Assembly (NCBI RefSeq): GCF_002022505.1
Contig: NZ_CP019781.1
Coordinates: 744,001-808,000, forward strand
Source of the DNA: Bartonella sp. WD16.2
GTDB lineage: Bacteria; Pseudomonadota; Alphaproteobacteria; Rhizobiales; Rhizobiaceae
Length of the DNA stretch: 64,000 nucleotides
Direction: 5' to 3'
This document shows, in pieces, positions 1 to 6,084 of the stretch. Position 1 is the first letter of the stretch. Every line of letters begins with the position of its first letter. Below the pieces are notes generated by a model that ran no database searches, was not told the DNA's origin, and saw nothing but the letters and a program-made list of their open reading frames with translations. The translations under genes were made by a program, and so were the position numbers.

Positions 1-32
1 ATTAGTTTTTCAGATGTGTTGAAAAGAAAATA

Positions 33-392
33 TTATTGCCGACAAGTACTGTAGAATGGACTTGTATTTTCCCGTTCTTCTATCTTGTCTAAGACATCAC
101 TGTATGCACAGCTGTGAGCTATAAAAGGATATGGGGCATCTTCTACAAAGTAATAATTGTCATAATCATTTAAGTATTTTTGAACATAAAATTCAGCAAC
201 TTCTTCTGAAATATCATCATAGCGGTTTGACATAAGATCAATGCGAAGAATGCTTTCAACGGTTTCCATCTGCCCCACAATGTCCATGATTTCAGTTTTA
301 TCAATTGGTCCAGGTTTAGCGTAGTAATCATCATCGTAAGTAGACACAATCAACAAGATCTCATCAGCATTTACAAAAAGCTGTTTATTCAT
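33..392 (-). CDS. Small acidic phage protein, unknown function
   Basis: I do not recognise the family. The product is 119 aa and very acidic: I count 25 Asp/Glu against 9 Lys/Arg, with many Tyr and Phe. No signal peptide or membrane segment is visible. A GTG start seven codons upstream is possible, but the ATG at 390-392 is preceded by a good GAGAGGGGA ribosome site and is preferred. It is divergent from the small gene at 526, and the gap carries two copies of the operator also found at the repressor/Cro switch, so it is probably repressed in the lysogen. The charge would fit a DNA-mimic type protein, but that is only a guess. Confidence 0.65.
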   Translation of the reverse strand: MNKQLFVNADEILLIVSTYDDDYYAKPGPIDKTEIMDIVGQMETVESILRIDLMSNRYDDISEEVAEFYVQKYLNDYDNYYFVEDAPYPFIAHSCAYSDVLDKIEERENTSPFYSTCRQ

Positions 393-451
393 TTTCCATC
401 CCCTCTCATTCACGTTGGTAAATGGTTCTTTTTACTTTATGAGGATATTTA

Positions 452-464
452 TACCGTAATGGTA
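452..464. promoter_or_regulatory. Operator copy 1, TACC-N5-GGTA
   Basis: TACCGTAATGGTA is a perfect TACC/GGTA half-site pair around a 5-bp spacer. It lies in the divergent gap between the acidic-protein gene and the small gene at 526. Three similar sites occur at 477, 941 and 974, so it is inferred to bind the CI-like or Cro-like protein encoded nearby. Confidence 0.6.
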
Positions 465-476
465 ACATTTAGTCAA

Positions 477-489
477 TACCAAAATGGTT
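477..489. promoter_or_regulatory. Operator copy 2, TACC-N5-GGTT
   Basis: TACCAAAATGGTT matches the operator consensus with one half-site mismatch. Its centre is 25 bp from copy 1. It sits upstream of the small gene at 526. Confidence 0.55.
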
Positions 490-525
490 ATTTTATATTT
501 TATATTTTTGGAGTAAGGTGAAATA

Positions 526-651
526 ATGGATAAAAATCCACCAATTAATGCACAAATATTAGCGCTTTGGAAAAAATTAACAGAAGATGAAAAAAAGCAA
601 TTTATTACTTTTTTTCTTGATAAAATGAAGAAAGAAAATCAAGAAGTTTAA
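526..651 (+). CDS. 41-aa protein resembling the repressor C-terminus
   Basis: This short reading frame has a GGAG ribosome site 12 bases before its ATG. It encodes a charged 41-aa helix-like protein with no DNA-binding domain. Its segment LTEDEKKQFITFFLDKMKKE resembles the C-terminal LSYDKKVKLLDFLSSFYQEK of the repressor encoded on the opposite strand; both read roughly L-S/T-x-D-x-K-K followed by hydrophobic FL and a basic tail. The last 47 bp overlap the 3' end of that convergent repressor gene. It is controlled by the operator pair at 452-489. A role as repressor partner or antirepressor is inference only. Confidence 0.5.
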   Translation: MDKNPPINAQILALWKKLTEDEKKQFITFFLDKMKKENQEV

Positions 652-904
652 CTTTTTTATCATAGCTTAGGTGTTCGAGCATATCTTGTATTTGTTCGTC
701 TAAGCTATTTGTTTGTTGTTCTGAAAACATTAATTGTTTAGGAGTAGTGGCTAGGTGAGGTGCTAAACGTATAGCCCATTCTTTTGTTAGTTTTCGTTGT
801 CCATTTTCTAAACGGAAAATCTGTGGCTGACTCGTTCCTACTAGTTCAGCTAATTTTTTAGAGCTTAAGCCCATTTTTTTTCTGAAGAATTTCAAATTAT
901 TCAT
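605..904 (-). CDS. XRE-family helix-turn-helix repressor (CI-like)
   Basis: The protein has 99 aa with an N-terminal HTH_3 domain at about residues 5-60, including LAELVGTSQPQIFRLENGQR as the recognition helix region. A short charged C-terminal helix follows (about 70-99), probably for oligomerisation. No S24/LexA autoprotease domain is present, so induction would not be by RecA-stimulated self-cleavage. It is divergent from the Cro-like gene at 998, and the 93-bp gap holds two TACC-N5-GGTA operators. That layout is typical of a temperate-phage immunity switch. The start has only a weak ribosome site (GGATAAG). Confidence 0.8.
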   Translation of the reverse strand: MNNLKFFRKKMGLSSKKLAELVGTSQPQIFRLENGQRKLTKEWAIRLAPHLATTPKQLMFSEQQTNSLDEQIQDMLEHLSYDKKVKLLDFLSSFYQEKK

Positions 905-940
905 GATTCTTATCCTATTAAAAAAAAATCATCTTTCAAA

Positions 941-953
941 TACCAATACGGTA
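941..953. promoter_or_regulatory. Operator copy 3, TACC-N5-GGTA
   Basis: TACCAATACGGTA is a perfect half-site pair in the gap between the CI-like and Cro-like genes. Its centre is 33 bp from copy 4. It is inferred to be bound by the immunity repressor. Confidence 0.6.
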
Positions 954-961
954 AAATTTCA

Positions 962-990
962 TTGCATTAAAATTTCCAATATGGTATAAG
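962..990 (+). promoter_or_regulatory. Promoter of the Cro-like gene, possibly leaderless
   Basis: TTGCAT (962-967), 17 bp and TATAAG (985-990) form a sigma70-type promoter. The predicted start of transcription falls within one or two bases of the ATG at 998, and no ribosome site is visible, so the mRNA may be leaderless. Operator copy 4 overlaps the spacer and the -10 box. Confidence 0.5.
974..986. promoter_or_regulatory. Operator copy 4, TTCC-N5-GGTA
   Basis: TTCCAATATGGTA matches the operator with one mismatch. It overlaps the spacer and the -10 element of the Cro-like promoter, so binding there should block that promoter. Confidence 0.55.
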
Positions 991-997
991 CACAAAA

Positions 998-1318
998 ATG
1001 TTTAAGCTAAAATCATATTTGTCAGAAAATAATATTACTTACGCTGCATTTGCAGTTTCTGTGGGTGTCACCCAAGCATCAATAGCGCGTTATGTGAATG
1101 GAAAGAGGTTTCCTCATCCTAGGATAATAAAAAAAATAGCAAAGATTACAAATAATTATGTAAGCCCTAGTGATTGGTATCAAGAAAATTTCACCGCTGT
1201 AACGCAAGACTTAATGCAGAAAAAAGAAACCTCCCCATCGTGTGAGTTTGTAGATGGTTGTGTAGTGAGCAGGGCAGGGTATGAGCAAACCGATGGTCAA
1301 CAGTCAATAGGTGGATAA
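998..1318 (+). CDS. Cro-like helix-turn-helix regulator
   Basis: The protein has 106 aa with a YdaS/Cro-like HTH at about residues 4-60; VGVTQASIARYVNGKRFPHP is the likely recognition region. The C-terminal 40 residues look disordered. It is divergent from the CI-like repressor and is the first gene of a rightward early operon; the YdcK-like gene starts 4 nt after its stop. The ATG has no ribosome site and may be translated from a leaderless mRNA. The Cro assignment rests on position and HTH type. Confidence 0.7.
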   Translation: MFKLKSYLSENNITYAAFAVSVGVTQASIARYVNGKRFPHPRIIKKIAKITNNYVSPSDWYQENFTAVTQDLMQKKETSPSCEFVDGCVVSRAGYEQTDGQQSIGG

Positions 1319-1322
1319 GAAC

Positions 1323-1712
1323 ATGAGTATATCAAAGAAATACGAGCTTACGGAAGAAAGTGAGAAGGTTGATAATTCAAGATTTGGAAAGAAGTATAAC
1401 TGCACTCTTCATCGTATTCGTGCATTAAGAGACTTTAGTGATGTTAAAGCTGGTGACCTTGGTGGCTTTATAGAGACAGAAGCCAATCTTTCTCACGAGG
1501 GTGATTGTTGGATTTATGACGGTTCATACGTTTCCGGCAATGCTATGGTGAGTGGTGATGAAAAGATAAAAGATACGGTAGTGTGTGATGATAATGTTAT
1601 TACGTATGAAATGACATTCATGACACCACAGGAGTATATGGCCTCTCTTTCATGGTTACATAGGTTTTGGAAGCGACTTTTTTATTATTGGCAGTACAGA
1701 ATATGGATTTAA
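1323..1712 (+). CDS. Short YdcK-like protein, phage-borne
   Basis: The N-terminal domain (RIRALRDFSDVKAGDLGGFIE, then NLSHEGDCWIYDGSYVSGNA) is closely related to the 217-aa protein at 4934 and to the E. coli YdcK family. That family continues into left-handed beta-helix hexapeptide repeats. Here the repeats stop after about two turns and the last 45 residues are unrelated and rich in Trp, Tyr and Phe. This may be a truncated or recombined copy. ATG 1323 is chosen over the GTG at 1311 because GGTGGATAAG lies just upstream and the GTG overlaps the previous gene. Molecular function unknown. Confidence 0.6.
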   Translation: MSISKKYELTEESEKVDNSRFGKKYNCTLHRIRALRDFSDVKAGDLGGFIETEANLSHEGDCWIYDGSYVSGNAMVSGDEKIKDTVVCDDNVITYEMTFMTPQEYMASLSWLHRFWKRLFYYWQYRIWI

Positions 1713-1785
1713 TTATCAGGGGTATTCATACAATAACTTAGACAAGGTAAAAAATAAGGAAAGAAAAGTGATTAAAGGTGATTTT

Positions 1786-1845
1786 ATGGCAATAGTATAT
1801 ACTTTGCGGCTTGTTTTAACTGTGTATTTTTTGTTTCGTTTTTAA
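1786..1845 (+). CDS. Possible 19-aa hydrophobic peptide
   Basis: This is a tiny frame (MAIVYTLRLVLTVYFLFRF) with AAAGGTGA five bases before its ATG. An in-frame GTG at 1768, itself preceded by AAGGAA, would give 25 aa. The product would be a single membrane-spanning peptide. It lies in the 160-bp gap after the short YdcK-like gene. It could be a chance frame; only the ribosome site and the hydrophobicity support it. Confidence 0.25.
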   Translation: MAIVYTLRLVLTVYFLFRF

Positions 1846-1872
1846 CTACTTGTAAGTGAGTACGTACGTTAT

Positions 1873-2490
1873 TTATTGAGGTGCGCTTTCTTTGAAAAGT
1901 TTATTAATACAATTCAAATTCTGTTCATCTGACAATTTAAAAAAGCCGAGGTTACAAAGAAGCTTCAGTGTTTTACTTGGATCATTAGACGAAGTATGTT
2001 CTAAAATAATAGTTATAGGATTTACTGTAGTTGGTTGTTTAACTAGCACGGTAAGTGAAAGTATAATTTCTTGTTTACTGTTTATACTAAATAAATCAAA
2101 GAAGTGCTCTGATTCTGGTTTTGTCTGAGGATTTATTAAGTCGATGTGCTTAGGCTTTGTGGAGATAATTATATCTGGTTTTTTAGGGAATTTTGGGTTT
2201 GGATTGATATAGCGTGCTTCAATAAATTGGAATGGGCTTTTGTGATCTATCCAGATGTTATTTACTTTAATTACTTGTTTTGTAGGATTGTGAAGGGCTA
2301 ATTTTATTGTAATTTCAGGATTTTCATTTTTATACGGAGACACGGGCGATCTATATGATACGCAATTAAATTGCAGTGTTCGTCCTAAAGCCTTTTTTTT
2401 CTGTTCTTCATATCTTACCCAAACTGAAATACTTGCATGAATGCTACTAATGACAATGGAGATTATAGAGAAACATTCAAATACTGTCAT
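1873..2490 (-). CDS. Membrane-anchored protein of unknown function
   Basis: The product has 205 aa. An N-terminal hydrophobic segment (about residues 4-26) probably anchors it in the inner membrane. The rest looks beta-rich, with many Asn, Pro and Lys and the motif LALHNPTKQVIKVNNIWI, which resembles an immunoglobulin-like sandwich strand pattern. The ATG is preceded by GTGGGGGGAA, a strong ribosome site. It is transcribed against its neighbours, like a lysogenic-conversion or moron gene. I do not recognise the family. Confidence 0.65.
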   Translation of the reverse strand: MTVFECFSIISIVISSIHASISVWVRYEEQKKKALGRTLQFNCVSYRSPVSPYKNENPEITIKLALHNPTKQVIKVNNIWIDHKSPFQFIEARYINPNPKFPKKPDIIISTKPKHIDLINPQTKPESEHFFDLFSINSKQEIILSLTVLVKQPTTVNPITIILEHTSSNDPSKTLKLLCNLGFFKLSDEQNLNCINKLFKESAPQ

Positions 2491-2525
2491 TCTATTTTTC
2501 CCCCCACTTTTTCAAAACCATAGTG

Positions 2526-2648
2526 ATGAAACGATTTTATAAAACATTTTCAATGAAACGTCAGATGCCTAACATGATTCCTTTTCTTGATCTAGATACG
2601 AAGACAGGCTGGGCAATTTTATACTTAAAGAAAGAAGGAGACATGTGA
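2526..2648 (+). pseudogene. Remnant of a phage RuvC-like resolvase N-terminus
   Basis: The frame encodes about 40 aa including MIPFLDLDTKTGWAI. This matches the first beta-strand of RuvC-type resolvases, where GLDxxTKTGWA carries the first catalytic Asp. The frame then ends at a TGA overlapping the ribosome-site region of the next gene. Only the first strand of the RNase H fold is left, so it cannot be an active enzyme. Phage replication clusters often carry such a resolvase here. The identification rests on one short motif. Confidence 0.45.
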
Positions 2649-2974
2649 TGGCCACGAAATCACCCTGGGTAAAATTTTATCCTGGTCAATTTTTAATTGA
2701 GCTTATGCTTTTGAAGCCAAAAGAAACAGCTATTTATACAACACTGGTCTTGCTCATGCTTCATGAGCGCGCACCTATTTTTAATGATGCTTCTCATTTA
2801 TCAAGTTTGTGCAGCTGTTCAGTGTGGACGTTTCGAAACATATTAGAATCTTTAATGAGCCGTGGTTATATCATTCGTTTAGAGAGTGGCCGTTTGTGGT
2901 ACACATCATCAGCAGTTGATCTTGATATCAGTAGTACATCTTCAGAAAGAAAGGGGGAAAGCTATGTCAACTAA
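2648..2974 (+). CDS. DUF1376-like N-terminal replication protein, short copy
   Basis: The product has 108 aa. The pattern WVKFYPGQFL, then AIYTTLVLLMLHERAPIF, then the winged-helix-like region ending in GRLWY resembles the N-terminal domain of DUF1376/YdaU-type phage replication proteins. The C-terminal domain is missing. A second, longer copy starts 11 bp before this gene ends, so the two look like tandem duplicates. ATG 2648 is chosen because AAGGAG lies seven bases upstream. Confidence 0.55.
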   Translation: MATKSPWVKFYPGQFLIELMLLKPKETAIYTTLVLLMLHERAPIFNDASHLSSLCSCSVWTFRNILESLMSRGYIIRLESGRLWYTSSAVDLDISSTSSERKGESYVN

Positions 2975-4054
2975 ATTACTGTGGGTTAAAAGTTTTTCGT
3001 CTGATTGTCTTGCTGACACGAGTGGAATGAAAGCATTTCAGATAGCAACATACGTAATATTGCAATGGCACATGCGTAGAAGTGGTGAACCTATTTTTGT
3101 GATCCAAGTAAATTAGCACACAGTGCTGGTTGCTCGGTTAAGGCTTTTAATAAGGCATTAGATTTTTTGTTACGTGATCAGAAAATCGTTCTTTTAGAAG
3201 ATGGCCGTTTGTGGAGTTTGCAAGTCGAGGAAGAACTTAAAAACTTTATTGATAAACAAGAGCATATATCGCAAGTGCGTAGTGAAGCTGGGAGAAAAGG
3301 TGCACAAGCAAAAATGCTTAAAAAACAATCTGTTAATGATTATGTTGAAGCAAATGGTAAGCAAAATAATAATTTTGTTGAAGCAAACGATAAGCAAAAT
3401 CAAGCTATAAAGAATAAGAATAAGAATATATATAAAAAAACTAACACTATCGTGTTATCAAAAAAAGAAATTGCTTCAGAAAATTTAGCAACTGAAGTTT
3501 CGGTTCAAGACGAAACAACCGATGATGCTGTTGAGCAGCATTTGGATCACGATACATCCTCATCAGAAAACCAATCACCCGTTTCACAGCAAAAAAGCAC
3601 TGAAAAGAAAACCAAGCGGTCTGGAGATAGACGAGGATGCCGATTGCCTCATGATTTCGAACCTAACTTGCAATACGCAATCGACAGGGGCTTAACGCAT
3701 GACGAGGCGTTGTTAGAGTTTGAGAAGTTTAAAAACTACTGGCTGGCTAAGTCTGGTCAAGGTGCAATCAAAAAGGATTGGCAACTGACATGGTACAACT
3801 GGGTTATTTCCGACTATGGACTTGTAGCTCAGAAAGCGAAACTGGAAAAGGAAAAACAAAATGGTAGGGATGGAAATTACTCTCGACGGGAAAAAAGTGT
3901 TGGTGAACGCATCGCAGATAACATCCGCAATCTCGGATCTAGAGGTTTCTTTAATGCAAATTTGCAAAATGATAGCACCGGGATTCCCATTACACTTGAA
4001 AGCTGGGAGTGCATTGACGAAACAGCAAGAAACGATAGCGTTGAAAGCTTATGA
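2964..4054 (+). pseudogene. DUF1376-like phage replication protein, frameshifted
   Basis: The first frame (2964-3116) starts MSTKLLWVKSFSSDCLADTS behind a GGGGGAAAG ribosome site. It stops early, but the next frame continues the same domain (DPSKLAHSAGCSVKAFNKAL) to 4054. The switch is at a run of five T (3094-3098); one extra T restores about 363 aa. The C-terminal region, RRGCRLPHDFEPNLQYAI to KDWQLTWYNWV, is typical of phage replication proteins of this type. The middle is a low-complexity Lys/Asn/Glu linker. Its 3' end overlaps the next gene by about 190 bp in another frame. It is either broken or a sequencing error. Confidence 0.6.
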
Positions 4055-4433
4055 GCGACTTCAAGAACTGTTTGCTGTGAAAGCTGATGGAGAGGTCATT
4101 GCAGAGGCTATGCGTATACTTTCGTGTGGTTTGAAAATATCGCAAAACTCAGATGATGAAGGTATGTCGCTTGCGTATGGAATGGCTCTTGAGACAGTTT
4201 CACAGTGGGCACTTATGGAAACAGTTAAACGGATTTTGCGTGGTGAAGTGAAAACTGTATCCGAGACATTTTTCCCTAGCACTTGTGAGCTTGTGCGATT
4301 GTGTCGTGATTTAGAAGAAGGCCTTTTGACAACAGCAAGACTTGTTCGCAAGACTGTTCTGAATACACGAGCAAAAGCACTGAAAGAACAGGAGAGAGGA
4401 GGAAATGTCATTCCCCTCACAAAAACGGCATGA
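3861..4433 (+). CDS. Phage-related protein of unknown function
   Basis: The product has 190 aa, mostly helical, with motifs such as LKAGSALTKQQETIALKAYERLQELF and a Lys/Arg-rich tail. ATG 3861 has AAAAGGA upstream; ATG 3870 is an alternative. The first 194 bp overlap the 3' end of the replication gene in another frame, which is a long overlap for bacteria. The family is not recognised. Position suggests an early replication or regulation role. Confidence 0.6.
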   Translation: MVGMEITLDGKKVLVNASQITSAISDLEVSLMQICKMIAPGFPLHLKAGSALTKQQETIALKAYERLQELFAVKADGEVIAEAMRILSCGLKISQNSDDEGMSLAYGMALETVSQWALMETVKRILRGEVKTVSETFFPSTCELVRLCRDLEEGLLTTARLVRKTVLNTRAKALKEQERGGNVIPLTKTA

Positions 4434-4587
4434 TGATTTTAAAAACAGCAAAATAGAGAGAAATGGTGATCACTTTTGGATTAGATATGCGTTTAAATCG
4501 ACAGAAAGGCACCTTAGAGAAAGATTTAGAAGTTTTTTGATGAATTCACAAAAACATTGGGAACATAAAATGCTCTGTACGAGCTAA
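4405..4587 (+). CDS. Small protein, 60 aa, unknown
   Basis: The ATG lies directly behind GAGAGGAGGAA, a near-perfect ribosome site, and overlaps the end of the previous gene by 29 bp. The product is basic and His-rich (HDDFKNSKIERNGDHFWIRY). It could be the final gene of the early operon, since a new promoter lies 75 bp downstream. No family is recognised. Confidence 0.45.
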   Translation: MSFPSQKRHDDFKNSKIERNGDHFWIRYAFKSTERHLRERFRSFLMNSQKHWEHKMLCTS

Positions 4588-4661
4588 TTTGAGAAAAATA
4601 GAGCAAACGCAAAAATTAGGATGATAATTATAAAATTTATAACAGGTGATGAGTTTTTTAT

Positions 4662-4690
4662 TTGACAGTGAAAGATAGTTTTGTTATACA
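4662..4690 (+). promoter_or_regulatory. Strong sigma70 promoter for the leader RNA
   Basis: TTGACA (4662-4667), a 17-bp spacer and TATACA (4685-4690) give a near-consensus promoter. Transcription would start near 4697, three bases before the long inverted repeat of the leader. Confidence 0.7.
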
Positions 4691-4696
4691 GATACC

Positions 4697-4899
4697 CAAG
4701 TGCTCAAAACACTTAACGATAAGCGGATAGGTTACGAAACAATCTCTCCAATGTCTTTTTAAACTGACTATCTTTTTACGTATTTCAACGTATAGTGATT
4801 TTGTCGGGTGTGGTTACACCATACAATACCCTTTATGGGGAAAGTGTAACGACGGACTTATCGCCGTGTTTTGAGCACCCGGCGCCCTTTTGGGGCGTC
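4697..4899 (+). ncRNA. Structured 5' leader RNA or small RNA
   Basis: The segment begins at the predicted transcription start. Outer arms GTGCTCAAAACAC (4700-4712) and GTGTTTTGAGCAC (4866-4878) are perfectly complementary over 13 bp. A second helix pairs CGATAAG (4717-4723) with CTTATCG (4857-4863). Inside are a TACGT/ACGTA hairpin (4777-4792) and GTTACAC/GTGTAAC (4813-4819 with 4844-4850) enclosing a CCC/GGG mini-stem. A further 7-bp GC-rich hairpin follows at 4881-4899 without a U-run. The ATG of the YdcK-like gene is 34 nt further on. It could be a regulatory leader or a separate RNA. Bartonella has the Brt family of genus-specific RNAs, but I cannot say this is one. A miniature transposon is less likely, because no target duplication is visible. 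Confidence 0.55.
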
Positions 4900-4933
4900 A
4901 ATCAAAACTTTATTACGATAAGGAAAACTCCAA

Positions 4934-5587
4934 ATGAAAAAATATGAATTTACAAGCGAAATCAAAGAAATTGAAGGATATACTTTTCGTCGTATTCGTG
5001 CCTTAAGAGACTTTGGTGATGTTAAAGCTGGTGACATTGGTGGCTTTATAGAGCTAGAGGACAATCTTTCTCATGATGGCGATTGTTGGGTTGGGGGTCA
5101 TGCGTGTGTTTATGGTGACGATGCCCGTGTTTATGAGAATGCTATCGTGTGTGGTCATGCTGTTGTTTGTGGACACGTTTATGGGAATGCTCATGTGTTT
5201 GGAGTTACTCGTGTGTATGTTGATGCGAAAGTTTATGGGAATGCTCGTATTTTAAAGAAAGCATGGGTTTATAGTGATGCCCATGTTTTTGGGGATTCTG
5301 AGGTTTCCGGTTCAGCTCGTATTGCATCAGGGGCAAAAGTTTATGGGAATGCAAAAATTGCTGCTCATGCAAAAATTATTGGTGAAGTTTATGAGAATGC
5401 TACGATTGGTGGCCGTGTTAGGATTTACGGTTCCGTTTATGGTAATGCAAAAATTGCTGGTAGTGGATGGGTTTGGGGAAAAGCATATGGTAATGCAAAA
5501 ATCACAGGAAAAAACGAGTGGTCTATTCCAATAAATTGTGAGGTTTATGAAGGCGATAATATCGTCGAGATTGCTACAGCAGCGTAA
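4934..5587 (+). CDS. YdcK-like beta-helix protein
   Basis: The product has 217 aa. Residues 1-50 form a conserved head (YTFRRIRALRDFGDVKAGDI, then GGFIELEDNLSHDGDCWV). Residues 50-195 are about 20 hexapeptide-like repeats of the type VYGNAxV or ARVYGDA, predicting a left-handed beta-helix as in YdcK and some acyltransferases. No acyltransferase active-site His or loop is evident. Function is unknown in this family. It is the only gene between its own promoter and two terminators, so it is a single-gene unit preceded by a structured leader. A shorter relative lies at 1323. Confidence 0.75.
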   Translation: MKKYEFTSEIKEIEGYTFRRIRALRDFGDVKAGDIGGFIELEDNLSHDGDCWVGGHACVYGDDARVYENAIVCGHAVVCGHVYGNAHVFGVTRVYVDAKVYGNARILKKAWVYSDAHVFGDSEVSGSARIASGAKVYGNAKIAAHAKIIGEVYENATIGGRVRIYGSVYGNAKIAGSGWVWGKAYGNAKITGKNEWSIPINCEVYEGDNIVEIATAA

Positions 5588-5591
5588 ATAA

Positions 5592-5615
5592 CAGGCGCGG
5601 GGGGCGCCTGCTTTT
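5592..5615 (+). terminator. Intrinsic terminator after the YdcK-like gene
   Basis: CAGGCGC/GCGCCTG forms a 7-bp GC-rich stem with a GGGGG loop, followed by CTTTT. It starts five bases after the stop codon. Confidence 0.75.
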
Positions 5616-5628
5616 AAACAGCAAAAAC

Positions 5629-5666
5629 AAAGCCGCGTCATTTATGTGATGCGGCTTTAATTTTTT
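5629..5666. terminator. Second, probably bidirectional terminator
   Basis: A 12-bp stem pairs 5629-5640 with 5647-5658 around the loop TTTATG and is followed by AATTTTTT. An A-rich stretch on the other side would allow termination of leftward transcripts from the toxin-antitoxin operon. Confidence 0.7.
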
Positions 5667-5760
5667 ATCCTCTGTAACATCTGTATTAGCAAGCTTTTTT
5701 ATTTTTTCAAAATATCTTTTATTGCTTGAACCAATTGATTTTTTTTAACGGTTATTTAGG

Positions 5761-6072
5761 TTAGATATGTGGAACAGATCGTTCAAGGGGTTGTACAGCT
5801 AACCGAAGCCCCATAGTTCGTAGTAAAGCAGTCAAACTTCGAAGCTCAGGGTTTCCTTTCTGTGAAAGTGTACGATAAAGCTGTGTTGGATTTAGTTCAG
5901 CTGCTTTAGCTACAGTTTGAACACCACCATAGGCTTTTGCCATTTGACGAAGCGTTACAAGTAGCTCACCTTGATCGCCATCAGCTAAAATTGCATCAAG
6001 GGTAGCTGCTGCCGTTTCAGGATCATTATAGAACAGTTCAGCCATTGCATCATCATGGTTACGGTCTTTCAT
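5761..6072 (-). CDS. Antitoxin, HigA-type addiction module HTH protein
   Basis: The product has 103 aa and matches the 'probable addiction module antidote protein' family. It has an N-terminal toxin-binding part (ELFYNDPETAAATLDAIL), then an HTH at about 45-95 with GGVQTVAKAAELNPTQLYRTLSQKG. It neutralises the toxin encoded just upstream (12-nt gap) and should repress the operon promoter at 6415-6443. The antitoxin is the second gene, as in HigBA systems. Confidence 0.8.
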   Translation of the reverse strand: MKDRNHDDAMAELFYNDPETAAATLDAILADGDQGELLVTLRQMAKAYGGVQTVAKAAELNPTQLYRTLSQKGNPELRSLTALLRTMGLRLAVQPLERSVPHI

Positions 6073-6084
6073 CTCTACACTCCT

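Noticed and set aside
4700..4878. Miniature inverted-repeat transposon (13-bp terminal repeats, 179 bp)
   Set aside because: No target-site duplication flanks the repeats and no second copy is in the window. The promoter placed exactly at its edge fits an RNA better. Not fully excluded.
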